NCBI RefSeq assembly: GCF_042139015.1
Contig: NZ_JBHIKY010000002.1
Coordinates: 186,001-250,000, forward strand
Source: JBHIKY01 sp042139015
Lineage (GTDB): Bacteria; Bacillota; Bacilli; Bacillales; Marinococcaceae
Direction of reading: 5' to 3'
DNA length: 64,000 bases
Shown here in pieces: positions 25,308 through 33,179 of this stretch. The position numbers were made by a program, and so were the translations under genes. The notes under the pieces are model-generated. The model was not told the origin of the DNA, did not search any database, and was given only the letters and a program-made list of their open reading frames with translations. Within the stretch, counting starts at the first letter, position 1. Each line of letters opens with the position of its first letter.

Positions 25308-26144
25308 ATGACGTCAATGAAACAATCTTTCCGCGAAACAACCGCAGTCATAACCGAGCATCCTGCTTTTATCTATTCGATTATTACACTTATTCTAATA
25401 AATGCAGTTATTGTCGGACTTGAGACGATTCCTTCTATGTACAAAGAATATGGGACGTGGTTTCTTGCTGTCGACCGCCTGCTTCTAACCATATTTGCGA
25501 TAGAAATTATCATGAGAATGATAGCGGCAAGACCTTTTCGAAGCTTTTTTAAAAGTAGCTGGAACTGGTTTGATTTTCTTATCGTTGCTTCGGGAATTTT
25601 GTTTGCCGGGGCACATTTTGTAACTGTTCTGAGGGTGCTGAGGGTGCTGAGAATTTTAAGAACTATTTCCGTCATCCCTTCCCTGCGCCGACTGGTGGAT
25701 GCTCTTTTGCTGACGATTCCATCGCTGGGCAACATCATGTTTTTGATGAGTATCTTTTTCTACATTTATGCAGTGCTCGGCACCATGCTGTACCGTGATA
25801 TCGCCCCTGAACATTTTGGAGATATTTTTTTATCGCTGCTTACACTATTTCAGGTAGTCACGCTTGAATCCTGGGCCAGCGGGGTAATGAGGCCGATCTT
25901 CGCTGAAGCACCATGGTCATGGCTGTATTTTGTCAGCTTTGTGCTGATTGGAACATTCGTGATCTTTAATTTATTTATCGGAGTTATTGTAAGTAACGTG
26001 GAAAAAGCAAATGAAGAAGAAAAAAATGCGGCAGAGGATAAAAAGGAAAAAGAAAGGCACGAGGATATGAGAAAACTTAAGGATGAAGTGAGGGAATTAA
26101 AAGAATTGCTGCTTGAAGAACGCTCCTCCCGTCATATTCGCTAA
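25308..26144 (+). CDS. NaChBac-type voltage-gated sodium channel
   Basis: 278 aa single-domain 6-TM ion channel of the bacterial NaV family (NaChBac about 274 aa; NaVBP in alkaliphilic Bacillus). S1-S3 span residues about 20-100. S4 carries four Arg at three-residue spacing (VLRVLRVLRILR, 107-118). The pore loop holds TLESWAS (185-191), the exact selectivity filter I recall for NaChBac, predicting Na+ selectivity. After S6 (about 205-235) comes a charged coiled coil (EKANEEEKNAAEDKKEKER onward, to 278), typical of the tetramerisation domain. In alkaliphiles this channel supports pH homeostasis, motility and chemotaxis. It is monocistronic, with weak ribosome-site GAGAG. Confidence 0.93.
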   Translation: MTSMKQSFRETTAVITEHPAFIYSIITLILINAVIVGLETIPSMYKEYGTWFLAVDRLLLTIFAIEIIMRMIAARPFRSFFKSSWNWFDFLIVASGILFAGAHFVTVLRVLRVLRILRTISVIPSLRRLVDALLLTIPSLGNIMFLMSIFFYIYAVLGTMLYRDIAPEHFGDIFLSLLTLFQVVTLESWASGVMRPIFAEAPWSWLYFVSFVLIGTFVIFNLFIGVIVSNVEKANEEEKNAAEDKKEKERHEDMRKLKDEVRELKELLLEERSSRHIR

Positions 26145-26221
26145 AAATACGCGTACGGAACTCATTGTCTGCAAAGAGACTTGACCCTCCCTCTCCGCCT
26201 GCATGCCAAAATCTCCTAATA

Positions 26222-26254
26222 AAAGCAGGCGCCCTGGATCGCAGAGCGCCTGTT
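26222..26254 (-). terminator. Terminator of the aspartokinase gene
   Basis: CAGGCGC and GCGCCTG form the main stem, followed on the minus strand by TTTTATT. It lies 6 bp after the aspartokinase stop. Confidence 0.65.
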
Positions 26255-26259
26255 GTTTC

Positions 26260-27636
26260 TTATTGTAAGACTTCTTTTGTACTGAAAAACTCTTCATACA
26301 TACTGCGGATCGCTTCATTGACGTCCTTTTCTTTGATTCCAAACGCAAGTGACACCTCGGAAGAACCCTGGTTAATCATTTCAATGTTGATTCCTTTTTC
26401 AGAAAGAGCAGTAGATGCTCTTGCCGCAATCCCCACTGTTTCATGCATCCCCTCTCCTACAAGCATAACCATTGCCAGTCCTTTTTCAAAATAAGCATCG
26501 TCTGCGTCCAGTTCTTGCATAATTCGGTCGATAATCCGCTCTTCCTTATCCGGAGTAAGTTGACTCTCATCTAGTATAACGGATGTGTCATCAATCCCTG
26601 AAGGAATGTGCTCGTAGGAAATTCCTTCATCTTCAATGATTTGAAGAAGGCGGCGCCCGAATCCGACTTCACGGTTCATTAAATATTTTCTAACATAGAT
26701 GGAACTAAAGCCTTTATCTGCGGCAATCCCAATCACTGGATTTAAAGAATATTCTCTTTTAGAAATAATCATAGTGCCGCTCGTTTTAGGATTATTTGTA
26801 TTTTTTACGCAAACTGGAATTGATTTACGAAAAGCTGGGATGAGTGCTTCATCGTGGAAAACTGCAAATCCTGCATAAGACAGCTCACGCATCTCCCGGT
26901 AAGTCATCCGTTTAATTGCCACCGGCTTATCAACAACCTTCGGGTTTGCCGCATACACGGAATCAACATCTGTAAAATTCTCATAAAGATCTGCTTTAAT
27001 TCCGGCAGCGACAATGGAACCGGTGATATCCGAACCTCCACGCGGAAAGGTGACAAGGCGCCCTTCCTTGGAGAATCCGAAAAACCCGGGAATAATGAGG
27101 ATGCCCTTTCTTTCCCTCAGCTTATACAAATGGTCGTATGCTTCGTCCAGGATCTGTGCATTACCAGGTGTATCGCTGACAAATAGACCCGCTTCCTCCG
27201 GTGAAACATAATCAGCGTTAATTCCAAGACTCTGCAGATAACGGGCAATGACTTTAGCGTTATTATCTTCTCCGCTCGCTTTTATCTGGTCCATAAATTG
27301 TCCATCATTAGAGGTTTGATATGCCAGCCGTGAACGTAAATCATCTTCAATAGTATTCACAATGTCTTCATTAAGGCTTAATCCTTGTGTAATCGTCCGG
27401 TACCGTTCTATAACAGCAGCAAGCTCCTCTTCAGCATGACCGTTTTTCAACTGAGCCTCCCCCAGCCGAATGAGAAGATCGGTGACCTTCGTATCTTCAT
27501 CACTTCTTTTTCCTGGAGCGGAAACAACTACAATCCGTCGATCAGTATCAGATGTAATAATATCTACTACTTTTTTTATTTGCTCAGCACTTGCCAGGGA
27601 CGAGCCCCCGAATTTTGCTACCTTCATGTTCAGCAT
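26260..27636 (-). CDS. Aspartate kinase (monofunctional, AK III-like)
   Basis: First step of the Asp family pathway (Lys, Thr, Met, diaminopimelate). The 458 aa length and the N-terminal KVAKFGGSSLASAEQIKKV fit class III/YclM-type aspartokinases rather than the alpha/beta type with an internal start. FPRGGSDITGS (near 200) binds aspartate, and ENFTDVDSVYAANP (near 221) is conserved. The C-terminal third has two ACT domains (GMHETVGIAARASTALSEKG near 400). ATG at 27636 follows AGGAGATGG; ATG at 27627 is an alternative. No lysine or threonine riboswitch was recognised upstream. Confidence 0.9.
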   Translation of the reverse strand: MLNMKVAKFGGSSLASAEQIKKVVDIITSDTDRRIVVVSAPGKRSDEDTKVTDLLIRLGEAQLKNGHAEEELAAVIERYRTITQGLSLNEDIVNTIEDDLRSRLAYQTSNDGQFMDQIKASGEDNNAKVIARYLQSLGINADYVSPEEAGLFVSDTPGNAQILDEAYDHLYKLRERKGILIIPGFFGFSKEGRLVTFPRGGSDITGSIVAAGIKADLYENFTDVDSVYAANPKVVDKPVAIKRMTYREMRELSYAGFAVFHDEALIPAFRKSIPVCVKNTNNPKTSGTMIISKREYSLNPVIGIAADKGFSSIYVRKYLMNREVGFGRRLLQIIEDEGISYEHIPSGIDDTSVILDESQLTPDKEERIIDRIMQELDADDAYFEKGLAMVMLVGEGMHETVGIAARASTALSEKGINIEMINQGSSEVSLAFGIKEKDVNEAIRSMYEEFFSTKEVLQ

Positions 27637-27703
27637 CCATCTCCTATACGTTTGGCTAATTTGTCCGAAAATTTCACAAACACTAGCGTATCACATGGTG
27701 CTC

Positions 27704-27726
27704 GGGATAACAATTTGTGTTATCCG
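27704..27726. promoter_or_regulatory. Palindrome upstream of the aspartokinase gene
   Basis: GGATAAC and GTTATCC are exact inverted arms 7 bases apart, 70 bp upstream of the aspartokinase start. This is an operator-like site for an unknown regulator; no cognate protein is recognised nearby. Confidence 0.4.
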
Positions 27727-27810
27727 CTTTATATGACAGAGGTCAGGCACTATTGCTAATGAGGGAAGCTTATTTAACATACATGGCACATTCCTCGAAC
27801 GTTATCCCAT

Positions 27811-28146
27811 TTAATGCTGCATATCGTCATCCGCCCATTTTGTATCTTGTATACCCATTATTTTAAGAAGAGCCTGAAAAATGGGGGTTTCCTCATCTGT
27901 CATAGCCTGCTCTGAGCAATAGGATTCCGGCTCATAATCCAGCTCCTGCGCTTCAGCGAATTCTGTTTCCTGAAGGTAATTTGTCATCTCTGCTTCGTCA
28001 AAGCAGGAGGGGCTCGCATATGTATCATTTGTATGGTCAACAATAACACGTGTATCAGGCGGGGCACTGATGGAAACAGGAATAACGAATCCTGCAAGTA
28101 TGAGCATGCATAAAATAATGACACTGAACGTAATAGCTTTTTGCAT
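27811..28146 (-). CDS. Small exported or membrane-anchored protein, unknown
   Basis: 111 aa protein that I do not recognise. ATG at 28146 is preferred (GGAG 9 bases upstream); ATG at 28152 is closer to that site. A hydrophobic N-terminal helix (about residues 3-26, AITFSVIILCMLILAGFVIP) is followed by an acidic body with two Cys (SPSCFDEAEM and PESYCSEQAM) that could form a disulfide outside the membrane, and a C-terminal GIQDTKWADDDMQH. It lies 17 bp behind the nitroreductase gene and may be co-transcribed with it. Confidence 0.6.
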   Translation of the reverse strand: MQKAITFSVIILCMLILAGFVIPVSISAPPDTRVIVDHTNDTYASPSCFDEAEMTNYLQETEFAEAQELDYEPESYCSEQAMTDEETPIFQALLKIMGIQDTKWADDDMQH

Positions 28147-28163
28147 GAACATTCACTCCTTGA

Positions 28164-28730
28164 TCAGGTCAGCCACGTGATACTTTCATTGAGATGACGT
28201 TTTTTAGGATGTGGAATTTTTTCAGGATATCCGAGAAAAAGAAAGCCCGCAATCGCTTCCTCTTCAGCGATACCAATAATCTCACGAGCCTCCTTATCCT
28301 TAGTGAGAGGTCCCGTTCCCCACTTACTGCCAACTCCGCGATCCCATGCAGCCAGCATCAGATTTTGGATAGCGCAGGAGGTCGCTGCATAATCCTCGCG
28401 CTCTCTGACAGGATCAACGCTGTAACGATGTGTAGTTACCGCAATCACACATGGAATATCCACCATCTGCTGATAGGCTTTTTCACCCGCTTTTTGAGCC
28501 CGTTCTGAATCCTGATCAAGAAATCCTGTCCATTTTAATTCTCTCCTCCGTGTTGCAAGAAGCTCTTTTCTATCTCCTTGAATTACATAAAAATGCCATG
28601 GTTCAGTCATCTTATGATTTGGAGCTAATACCGCGCAATGTATGACCTCTTCAATAATGCTCCGGTCCACTGGATCTTTTTTAAAATCATAGATCGTTCT
28701 TCTCGTTTTTAATGTTTCCATTGTCTCCAT
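28164..28730 (-). CDS. Nitroreductase family protein
   Basis: FMN-dependent NAD(P)H oxidoreductase fold, 188 aa from ATG 28730 (METMETLKTRRTIYDFK), preceded by GGGAAGGCAGC. FMN-contacting RRTIYDFK (about residues 10-17), the APNHKMTEPWHFYVI segment near 36 and the GVGSKWGTGPL region near 137 are the usual signatures. It resembles the YdjA/YfkO class acting on nitroaromatics, quinones or unknown native substrates. Confidence 0.87.
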   Translation of the reverse strand: METMETLKTRRTIYDFKKDPVDRSIIEEVIHCAVLAPNHKMTEPWHFYVIQGDRKELLATRRRELKWTGFLDQDSERAQKAGEKAYQQMVDIPCVIAVTTHRYSVDPVREREDYAATSCAIQNLMLAAWDRGVGSKWGTGPLTKDKEAREIIGIAEEEAIAGFLFLGYPEKIPHPKKRHLNESITWLT

Positions 28731-28945
28731 GCTGCCTTCCCTTCCTTTCCCGAAAACAATTCTCTCCCTATGTATTATACGCTGAAATTCTGCATTTCTC
28801 CTAGTAGTAAGGCAGAAAAAAATGCTTATTCTCAATATTGTTCATATTTGTATGATATTCATAAGTCAATTTCACAACTGCCGCCGTGAAAAATAGAACA
28901 GGCCGTCGAAAAATTTCCAACAGACTGTGAGAAATGTTCTACTAT

Positions 28946-29950
28946 TTACATTACACTTCCAAGAGGATGTTCGAGTTCCACATGAAAGCCCATATCTTCA
29001 ATCATTTTATGATCCTCTTTAACTTTTTGGCCCCCAGTTGTTAAATAATCACCGACAAATATAGAATTTGCCGCATATAGTGATAATGGCTGGAGAGATC
29101 GCAGATTTATTTCCCTGCCCCCAGAGACTCTTATTTCTTTATCCGGTAAAATAAACCTTGCCGCTGCAAGAATCTTTAAAGCCAGTAAAGGCGCGACTCC
29201 TTTCATATTTTCAAGTGGCGTGCCTGGGACGGGATGAAGAAAATTGACCGGAACAGAGTCCGCATCAAGCTCCTTCAGGGCAAACAATGTTTCAACAAGC
29301 TGCTCATCTGTTTCCCCCATCCCGGCGATTACACCAGAACATGGAGAAATGCCGGCAGCTTTAGACTGATTGACAGTCTCTACTCTCTGGTCATATGTAT
29401 GGGTGGTCGTAATGTTATCATGATTTTCACGGTGTGTATTTAAATTATGATTGTACCTGTTTACCCCTGCTTCTTTTAAGCGGGCCGCCTGCCCATCCTT
29501 TAATATTCCGAGGCAGGCACAAATAGTCAGCGGCATTTCTCCTTTTATTTCCTTTACTGCTTCCGCCACATGATCAATTTCTTTATCAGTAGGTCCGCGG
29601 CCGCTCGCAACGATACAATACGTTCCAGCTTTTCTCTCCATAGCTTCTCTTGCACCTTTCACAAGTGAATCTTTATCTAGCAGGGGGTACTTTTCAGCAT
29701 CCGTGTCAGCCTTGGAGGATTGAGAACAGTACCCACAATCTTCCGGACACAGTCCGCTTTTTGCATTAATAATCATATTCAACTTTACCTCATTTTTATA
29801 ATAATGATACCGAATTTTATAAGCTGCATTGGTAAGGGCTAATACATCAGGGTCTGGAGCAGATAACATCGACAATACATCTTCTTTTGATATATGTTCT
29901 CCATGCAGAACGCTGTCCGCAAGCTCCATCCAGTATGTAAATTTTGTCAT
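28946..29950 (-). CDS. bioB: Biotin synthase
   Basis: Radical SAM enzyme that inserts sulfur into dethiobiotin, the last step of biotin synthesis. The 334 aa protein has the CxxxCxxC cluster in GLCPEDCGYCSQS (Cys near 67, 71, 74), the second-cluster Cys in YCIVASGRG and ICACLG, and SGGREINLRSLQPL near 280. It starts with ATG after GAGGAGG. No other bio gene is in the window, so it is an orphan here, under a BirA-like operator. Biotin is also the cofactor of PycA encoded at 48.5-52 kb. Confidence 0.95.
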   Translation of the reverse strand: MTKFTYWMELADSVLHGEHISKEDVLSMLSAPDPDVLALTNAAYKIRYHYYKNEVKLNMIINAKSGLCPEDCGYCSQSSKADTDAEKYPLLDKDSLVKGAREAMERKAGTYCIVASGRGPTDKEIDHVAEAVKEIKGEMPLTICACLGILKDGQAARLKEAGVNRYNHNLNTHRENHDNITTTHTYDQRVETVNQSKAAGISPCSGVIAGMGETDEQLVETLFALKELDADSVPVNFLHPVPGTPLENMKGVAPLLALKILAAARFILPDKEIRVSGGREINLRSLQPLSLYAANSIFVGDYLTTGGQKVKEDHKMIEDMGFHVELEHPLGSVM

Positions 29951-29970
29951 TGAAAGTTTCCTCCTCTTTA

Positions 29971-30001
29971 TTGTTAACTAAATACATTATTAGGTTAACA
30001 T
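29971..30001. promoter_or_regulatory. BirA biotin-repressor operator upstream of bioB
   Basis: TTGTTAAC and GGTTAACA arms separated by about 14 bases match the BirA operator pattern (TTGTTAACC-N15-GGTTAACAA). It lies 20 bp upstream of the bioB start and predicts biotin repression. Confidence 0.75.
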
Positions 30002-30122
30002 TAGTCGGTAAGCTGTACAATTATTTTTTACAGGATGGTGTTGATAATATGCATAAGTGCTCATATAATGATATATAGAAACTTTGGGAATTGAATATAT
30101 TAATGTAAACGAGGTGTTATTT

Positions 30123-31022
30123 ATGGGGCATGGACATGATCATAATCATTCTCATAACACAAATAAAAAGGCTTTATTAATCAGCTTTATACTCATTTCA
30201 GTATTTATGGTGGCAGAAGTAATTGGAGGGATTATGACCAACAGTCTGGCGCTGCTTTCAGATGCCGGTCATATGTTAAGCGATTCTGCTGCACTTGGCT
30301 TGAGTCTTCTCGCTTTTAAACTGGGAGAAAAGAAAGCTGACAGCCGCAAAACGTTTGGATATAAGCGGTTTGAGATCTTAGCTGCCTTCTTAAACGGCAT
30401 TGCTTTGATTGCGATTTCTCTATTTATCTTCTACGAAGCTTCAAGCCGGTTTCTTTCCCCACCTGAAGTGGCCAGCACAGGGATGCTTATTATTGCTTCA
30501 TTAGGATTGCTTATTAATATCGCTGCAGCATCTATTTTGATGCGTGGGGACAAAGAAAACCTTAATGTTAGAAGTGCTTTTCTGCACGTCCTTGGAGATT
30601 TGCTCGGCTCTGTGGGGGCTATTATCGCTGCTCTTTGTATTTTATTGTTCGACTGGGGCATTGCTGATCCGGTCGCCAGCGTGATCGTAGCAGTCCTGGT
30701 ATTAATCAGCGGATGGAGGGTTACAAAGGATGCCGTCCACGTGCTGATGGAAGGTAACCCAGTTAATGTTAATGTCCCAGGGTTAAAAGAAAAACTTCAA
30801 AGCTTCCCTGGAGTACTTGGGATTCATGATTTACACGTTTGGGCCATTACTTCAGATTTTCCTACTATTACCTGCCATATCGTCGTTAATTCAAGGGTAG
30901 ATCGTGACCAGCTTTTACAGGACATATCCGAGATGCTCTCTTTAGAATTCAGAATTAAGCATAGTACAATTCAGGTTGAAGGAGATACCGTCACTCACGA
31001 AAAGCATGAAACCTGCAACTGA
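30123..31022 (+). CDS. czcD: Cation diffusion facilitator, CzcD-like zinc exporter
   Basis: Proton-coupled heavy metal (Zn2+/Co2+/Cd2+) exporter, 299 aa. ATG at 30123 (MGHGHDHNHSHN) after GAGGTG; the His-rich N-terminus is a metal-capture tail. Six TM helices are visible; metal site A residues are ALLSDAGHMLSDS in TM2 (about 47-59) and the HVLGDLLGS motif in TM5 (about 153-161). The C-terminal cytoplasmic domain (about 205-299) binds metal and dimerises. It is convergent with the ArsR-type sensor gene 45 bp downstream, a likely regulator. Confidence 0.92.
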   Translation: MGHGHDHNHSHNTNKKALLISFILISVFMVAEVIGGIMTNSLALLSDAGHMLSDSAALGLSLLAFKLGEKKADSRKTFGYKRFEILAAFLNGIALIAISLFIFYEASSRFLSPPEVASTGMLIIASLGLLINIAAASILMRGDKENLNVRSAFLHVLGDLLGSVGAIIAALCILLFDWGIADPVASVIVAVLVLISGWRVTKDAVHVLMEGNPVNVNVPGLKEKLQSFPGVLGIHDLHVWAITSDFPTITCHIVVNSRVDRDQLLQDISEMLSLEFRIKHSTIQVEGDTVTHEKHETCN

Positions 31023-31040
31023 AGATTTTCCGTGAAGTAA

Positions 31041-31070
31041 GCCGCCTGCCAAAATTGTCAGGCGGTTTTA
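31041..31070 (+). terminator. Terminator between czcD and czrA
   Basis: CCGCCTG and CAGGCGG stem with further CAA/TTG pairing in the loop, followed by TTTTAAT on the plus strand. It overlaps the 3' end of the convergent czrA. Confidence 0.75.
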
Positions 31071-31397
31071 ATCGTGAAGACTGTGATTAATCGATTGATT
31101 TAAAAGAGATACAACATGCTGGTCCTCTAAAGAATAATAAATAGAGGTACCTTCTCTTCGAAATTTCACCAGCCGTAAATTTTTCAAAAAGCTCAGCTGA
31201 TGGGAGACTGTAGACTGCATAAGTGATAGATCCTCTGCAATTTTCGATACTGCGCATTCCCGCTGCGACAATAAATATAAAATCCTCACCCTTGTTGGAT
31301 CTGATAAAGCCTTGAAGGTCTGAGTCACAATAAATAACGTTTCTTCATCCAAATCTTTTGTTTCAATGTGTACTTTATGATCTTCGTTTTTCATCAT
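31068..31397 (-). CDS. czrA: ArsR/SmtB family metal sensor, CzrA-like
   Basis: Winged-helix repressor of 109 aa that releases DNA on binding Zn2+ or Co2+. The helix-turn-helix is CAVSKIAEDLSLMQSTVSHQLSFLK (residues 60-84 in two blocks). The alpha-5 zinc site is complete: DxH in EDQHV and HxxH in NHSLHD at the C-terminus, the ligand set of CzrA, while the alpha-3 Cys site of ArsR/CadC is absent. Partner of the convergent czcD exporter by context. It starts at ATG 31397. Confidence 0.9.
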   Translation of the reverse strand: MMKNEDHKVHIETKDLDEETLFIVTQTFKALSDPTRVRILYLLSQRECAVSKIAEDLSLMQSTVSHQLSFLKNLRLVKFRREGTSIYYSLEDQHVVSLLNQSINHSLHD

Positions 31398-31507
31398 CTA
31401 TCTCCTTGTATAATTATAATGATTAATACCGATAGCATACCGAAATTTACCGTAAAATGAAATCCTCCGTCCTGTTTATATTCAATGTAAGATTTTTATC
31501 GTTATGA

Positions 31508-31524
31508 TGTTAGTTTTTCTTACA
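31508..31524. promoter_or_regulatory. TnrA box upstream of tnrA
   Basis: TGTTAGTTTTTCTTACA fits the GlnR/TnrA consensus TGTnA-N7-TnACA exactly. A -10-like TATATT lies at 31554-31559, so the box centre is about 50 bp upstream of the expected start, the known position for TnrA activation. This predicts autoregulation by TnrA. Confidence 0.8.
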
Positions 31525-31601
31525 TGGAAGCTTTTATTTTTCTTTTTCTATGGTATATTATTTACAAATGCTTGAAACAACAGACAAAGGAGCGCATTTG
31601 T

Positions 31602-31910
31602 ATGTCTTCTTCTTACAAAGATAAAAAAGTAATCACGATAGGAATTATTAGTGAATTGACAGGACTTTCGGAGCGGAAAATTCGTTACTATGAAGAGAGA
31701 AAATTGATTTTCCCGGAGAGAACCAAAGGCGGTACAAGAAAATATTCCTTTGGAGATGTAGAACGCCTTGTCGATATCGCCGATAAAATGGAAGACGGCA
31801 TGCAGACATTTGAAATTCGCCGGATGGAGCAGAAAAAACTCAAGGATAAAGATCTTCGTGAAAAAATGCTTCGAGGTCAGTTAAACGCCGCATTTAATAT
31901 GAGAAAATAA
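31602..31910 (+). CDS. tnrA: Nitrogen regulator TnrA (MerR family)
   Basis: MerR-type global regulator active under nitrogen limitation and controlled by feedback-inhibited glutamine synthetase. ATG at 31602 follows AAAGGAG and gives 102 aa. The N-terminal winged helix contains SYKDKKVITIGIISELTG (residues 4-21) and IRYYEERKL; the C-terminal MLRGQLNAAFNMRK matches the glutamine-synthetase binding tail of TnrA. GlnR has a longer, different C-terminus and is usually next to glnA, so TnrA is preferred. Monocistronic with its own TnrA box. Confidence 0.92.
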   Translation: MSSSYKDKKVITIGIISELTGLSERKIRYYEERKLIFPERTKGGTRKYSFGDVERLVDIADKMEDGMQTFEIRRMEQKKLKDKDLREKMLRGQLNAAFNMRK

Positions 31911-32025
31911 CTTAAACGAGCATGGTTTAAGTACATGAAACAGGGGTATTTAATAGATGCCGGTAAAATTGAAAGTAATTTCCTGATAACCGAAGAATGG
32001 CAGCGAAAATGCTGTAATAACCAAA

Positions 32026-32039
32026 GGAAAGCGTTTTCA
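32026..32039. promoter_or_regulatory. cre-like site (CcpA operator)
   Basis: GGAAAGCGTTTTCA is close to the catabolite response element (TGWAARCGYTWNCW). Its centre is about 50 bp upstream of the start predicted from the promoter at 32047-32075, a position that in Bacillus is more often activating than repressing. Confidence 0.55.
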
Positions 32040-32046
32040 TGTCATC

Positions 32047-32075
32047 TTGACAATTACCACCTTCCGCACTAATAT
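32047..32075 (+). promoter_or_regulatory. Sigma A promoter of darB
   Basis: TTGACA (32047-32052), exactly 17 bases, then TAATAT (32070-32075). The transcript would start near 32082 and lead into darB at 32139. This is the best housekeeping promoter seen in the window. Confidence 0.75.
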
Positions 32076-32138
32076 AGTGTTGGTAAAACTTTTTGAGGCC
32101 ACTTTCTGCTGCTTTTACTAACTCTCAGAAAGAAAGTG

Positions 32139-32585
32139 ATGACATTGTTGCAAACATTAAAGAACAGCCAGGTTATGGATAACGAAATCCAGGAACTTAT
32201 GGTTCCACATGAACGAGTGGCACACGTGCAATTGAAAAACCCACTCGATCACGCTTTACTCGTTCTTATTAAATCCGGATATACGGCGATACCTGTGCTT
32301 GATACCGATTATAAAGTGTGCGGGCAGATAGGTAAGGCCCAGATTCTTGATTCGATCCTTGGAATAGAACGAATGGAAATGGAACGACTGCATGATTATA
32401 AAGTTGAAGATGTAATGACAACGAAGGTCCCAAGATTGAATAAAGACGAGACATTCGGAAAAGCGTTAATGCTGTCGATTAACCATCCTTTCGTTTGTAT
32501 AGAAGACGATGATAAGGCGTTTATCGGCCTGATGACACGTCGTTCTATCCTTGCACTGATTCACCGTTACTTTAGCAAATCCTAA
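32139..32585 (+). CDS. darB: CBS-pair protein DarB/CbpB (YkuL), c-di-AMP receptor
   Basis: 148 aa protein made of two CBS domains (about residues 18-75 and 88-145). It is similar to YkuL/DarB, which in its c-di-AMP-free state binds and stimulates the (p)ppGpp synthetase Rel and pyruvate carboxylase. Family features include ELMVPHERVAHVQ and VEDVMTTKVPRLNKDE. ATG at 32139 is chosen; a GTG one codon earlier is possible, and the ribosome site (AGAAAGAAAGTG) is weak. The predicted partner pycA lies 16 kb away in this window. The leader holds a cre-like site and a near-consensus promoter. Confidence 0.85.
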   Translation: MTLLQTLKNSQVMDNEIQELMVPHERVAHVQLKNPLDHALLVLIKSGYTAIPVLDTDYKVCGQIGKAQILDSILGIERMEMERLHDYKVEDVMTTKVPRLNKDETFGKALMLSINHPFVCIEDDDKAFIGLMTRRSILALIHRYFSKS

Positions 32586-32631
32586 GTATTGTAAAGCAGG
32601 AAAGCTGGCCCAGAACGAATATGATTAAGGA

Positions 32632-32667
32632 AAAACCAGCCTCTTATTGCAGGGAGCTGGTTTTTTT
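32632..32667 (+). terminator. Terminator of darB
   Basis: AAAACCAGC and GCTGGTTTT arms followed by T7 on the plus strand, 45 bp after the darB stop. Confidence 0.85.
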
Positions 32668-32744
32668 ATGGTAATTTTAAAATTTTTATAGTTTGCTGCA
32701 AGGACCAGCTTTTCGGTTTCAAATGGGTACGGAACTCCACCCTA

Positions 32745-33179
32745 TTATTTTATAGAAAAATGTTTTTTTACAGCAATGCCTCTATCCCGGAACATTCGCT
32801 TTAAACCAAGTTTTATAAGAAAAGCAGGCAAATAGCTGGAAAACGTGACACTGTCGGCAATTCCTGTGAAATCTCCAAAATCCTGAAATGAATGTTCATG
32901 CTTCCACGAAATAAAAGGAAAAGGAATGTTGAGTCCTTCATCAACAAATCGGCTGAGTTCCTTGACTTCTGTAATTCTTGAGGTCCATTCCAATGAAAAA
33001 AATCCTGACTGAATCTCGAGTGTAATTAAAGCTCCCTCTTCTGTTTTTGAAGGAGAGATAACTAACACTTGAGGAAAAGTTGTTAAGCTTTCAAGTGCTT
33101 TAGGGTTCTGGAAAAATTCCCATACTTCTTCCAAAGGCGCGGCGACGATGGTTTGAGCTGTAAAATTGCTTTTAAACAT
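32745..33179 (-). CDS. SRPBCC (START-like) family protein
   Basis: 144 aa protein with the START/polyketide-cyclase-like fold, judged by the N-terminal IVAAPLEEVWEFFQNPKALESLT (residues 11-33), central FVDEGLNIPFPFISWKHEHSF and a C-terminal amphipathic helix FLIKLGLKRMFRDR. Such proteins bind hydrophobic ligands; no specific function can be given. It is last on the minus strand before ylbF, at the edge of the block that separates ylbG from ylbF. Confidence 0.75.
   Translation of the reverse strand: MFKSNFTAQTIVAAPLEEVWEFFQNPKALESLTTFPQVLVISPSKTEEGALITLEIQSGFFSLEWTSRITEVKELSRFVDEGLNIPFPFISWKHEHSFQDFGDFTGIADSVTFSSYLPAFLIKLGLKRMFRDRGIAVKKHFSIK

Noticed and set aside
27704..27726. Resemblance to the lac operator (GGATAACAATT)
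   Set aside because: Only one half matches and no LacI-type gene is nearby; kept as an unassigned palindrome only.
32090..32105. GAGGCCACT, like the end of the 173 bp MITE
   Set aside because: Only nine bases match and no partner end is found nearby; probably chance.
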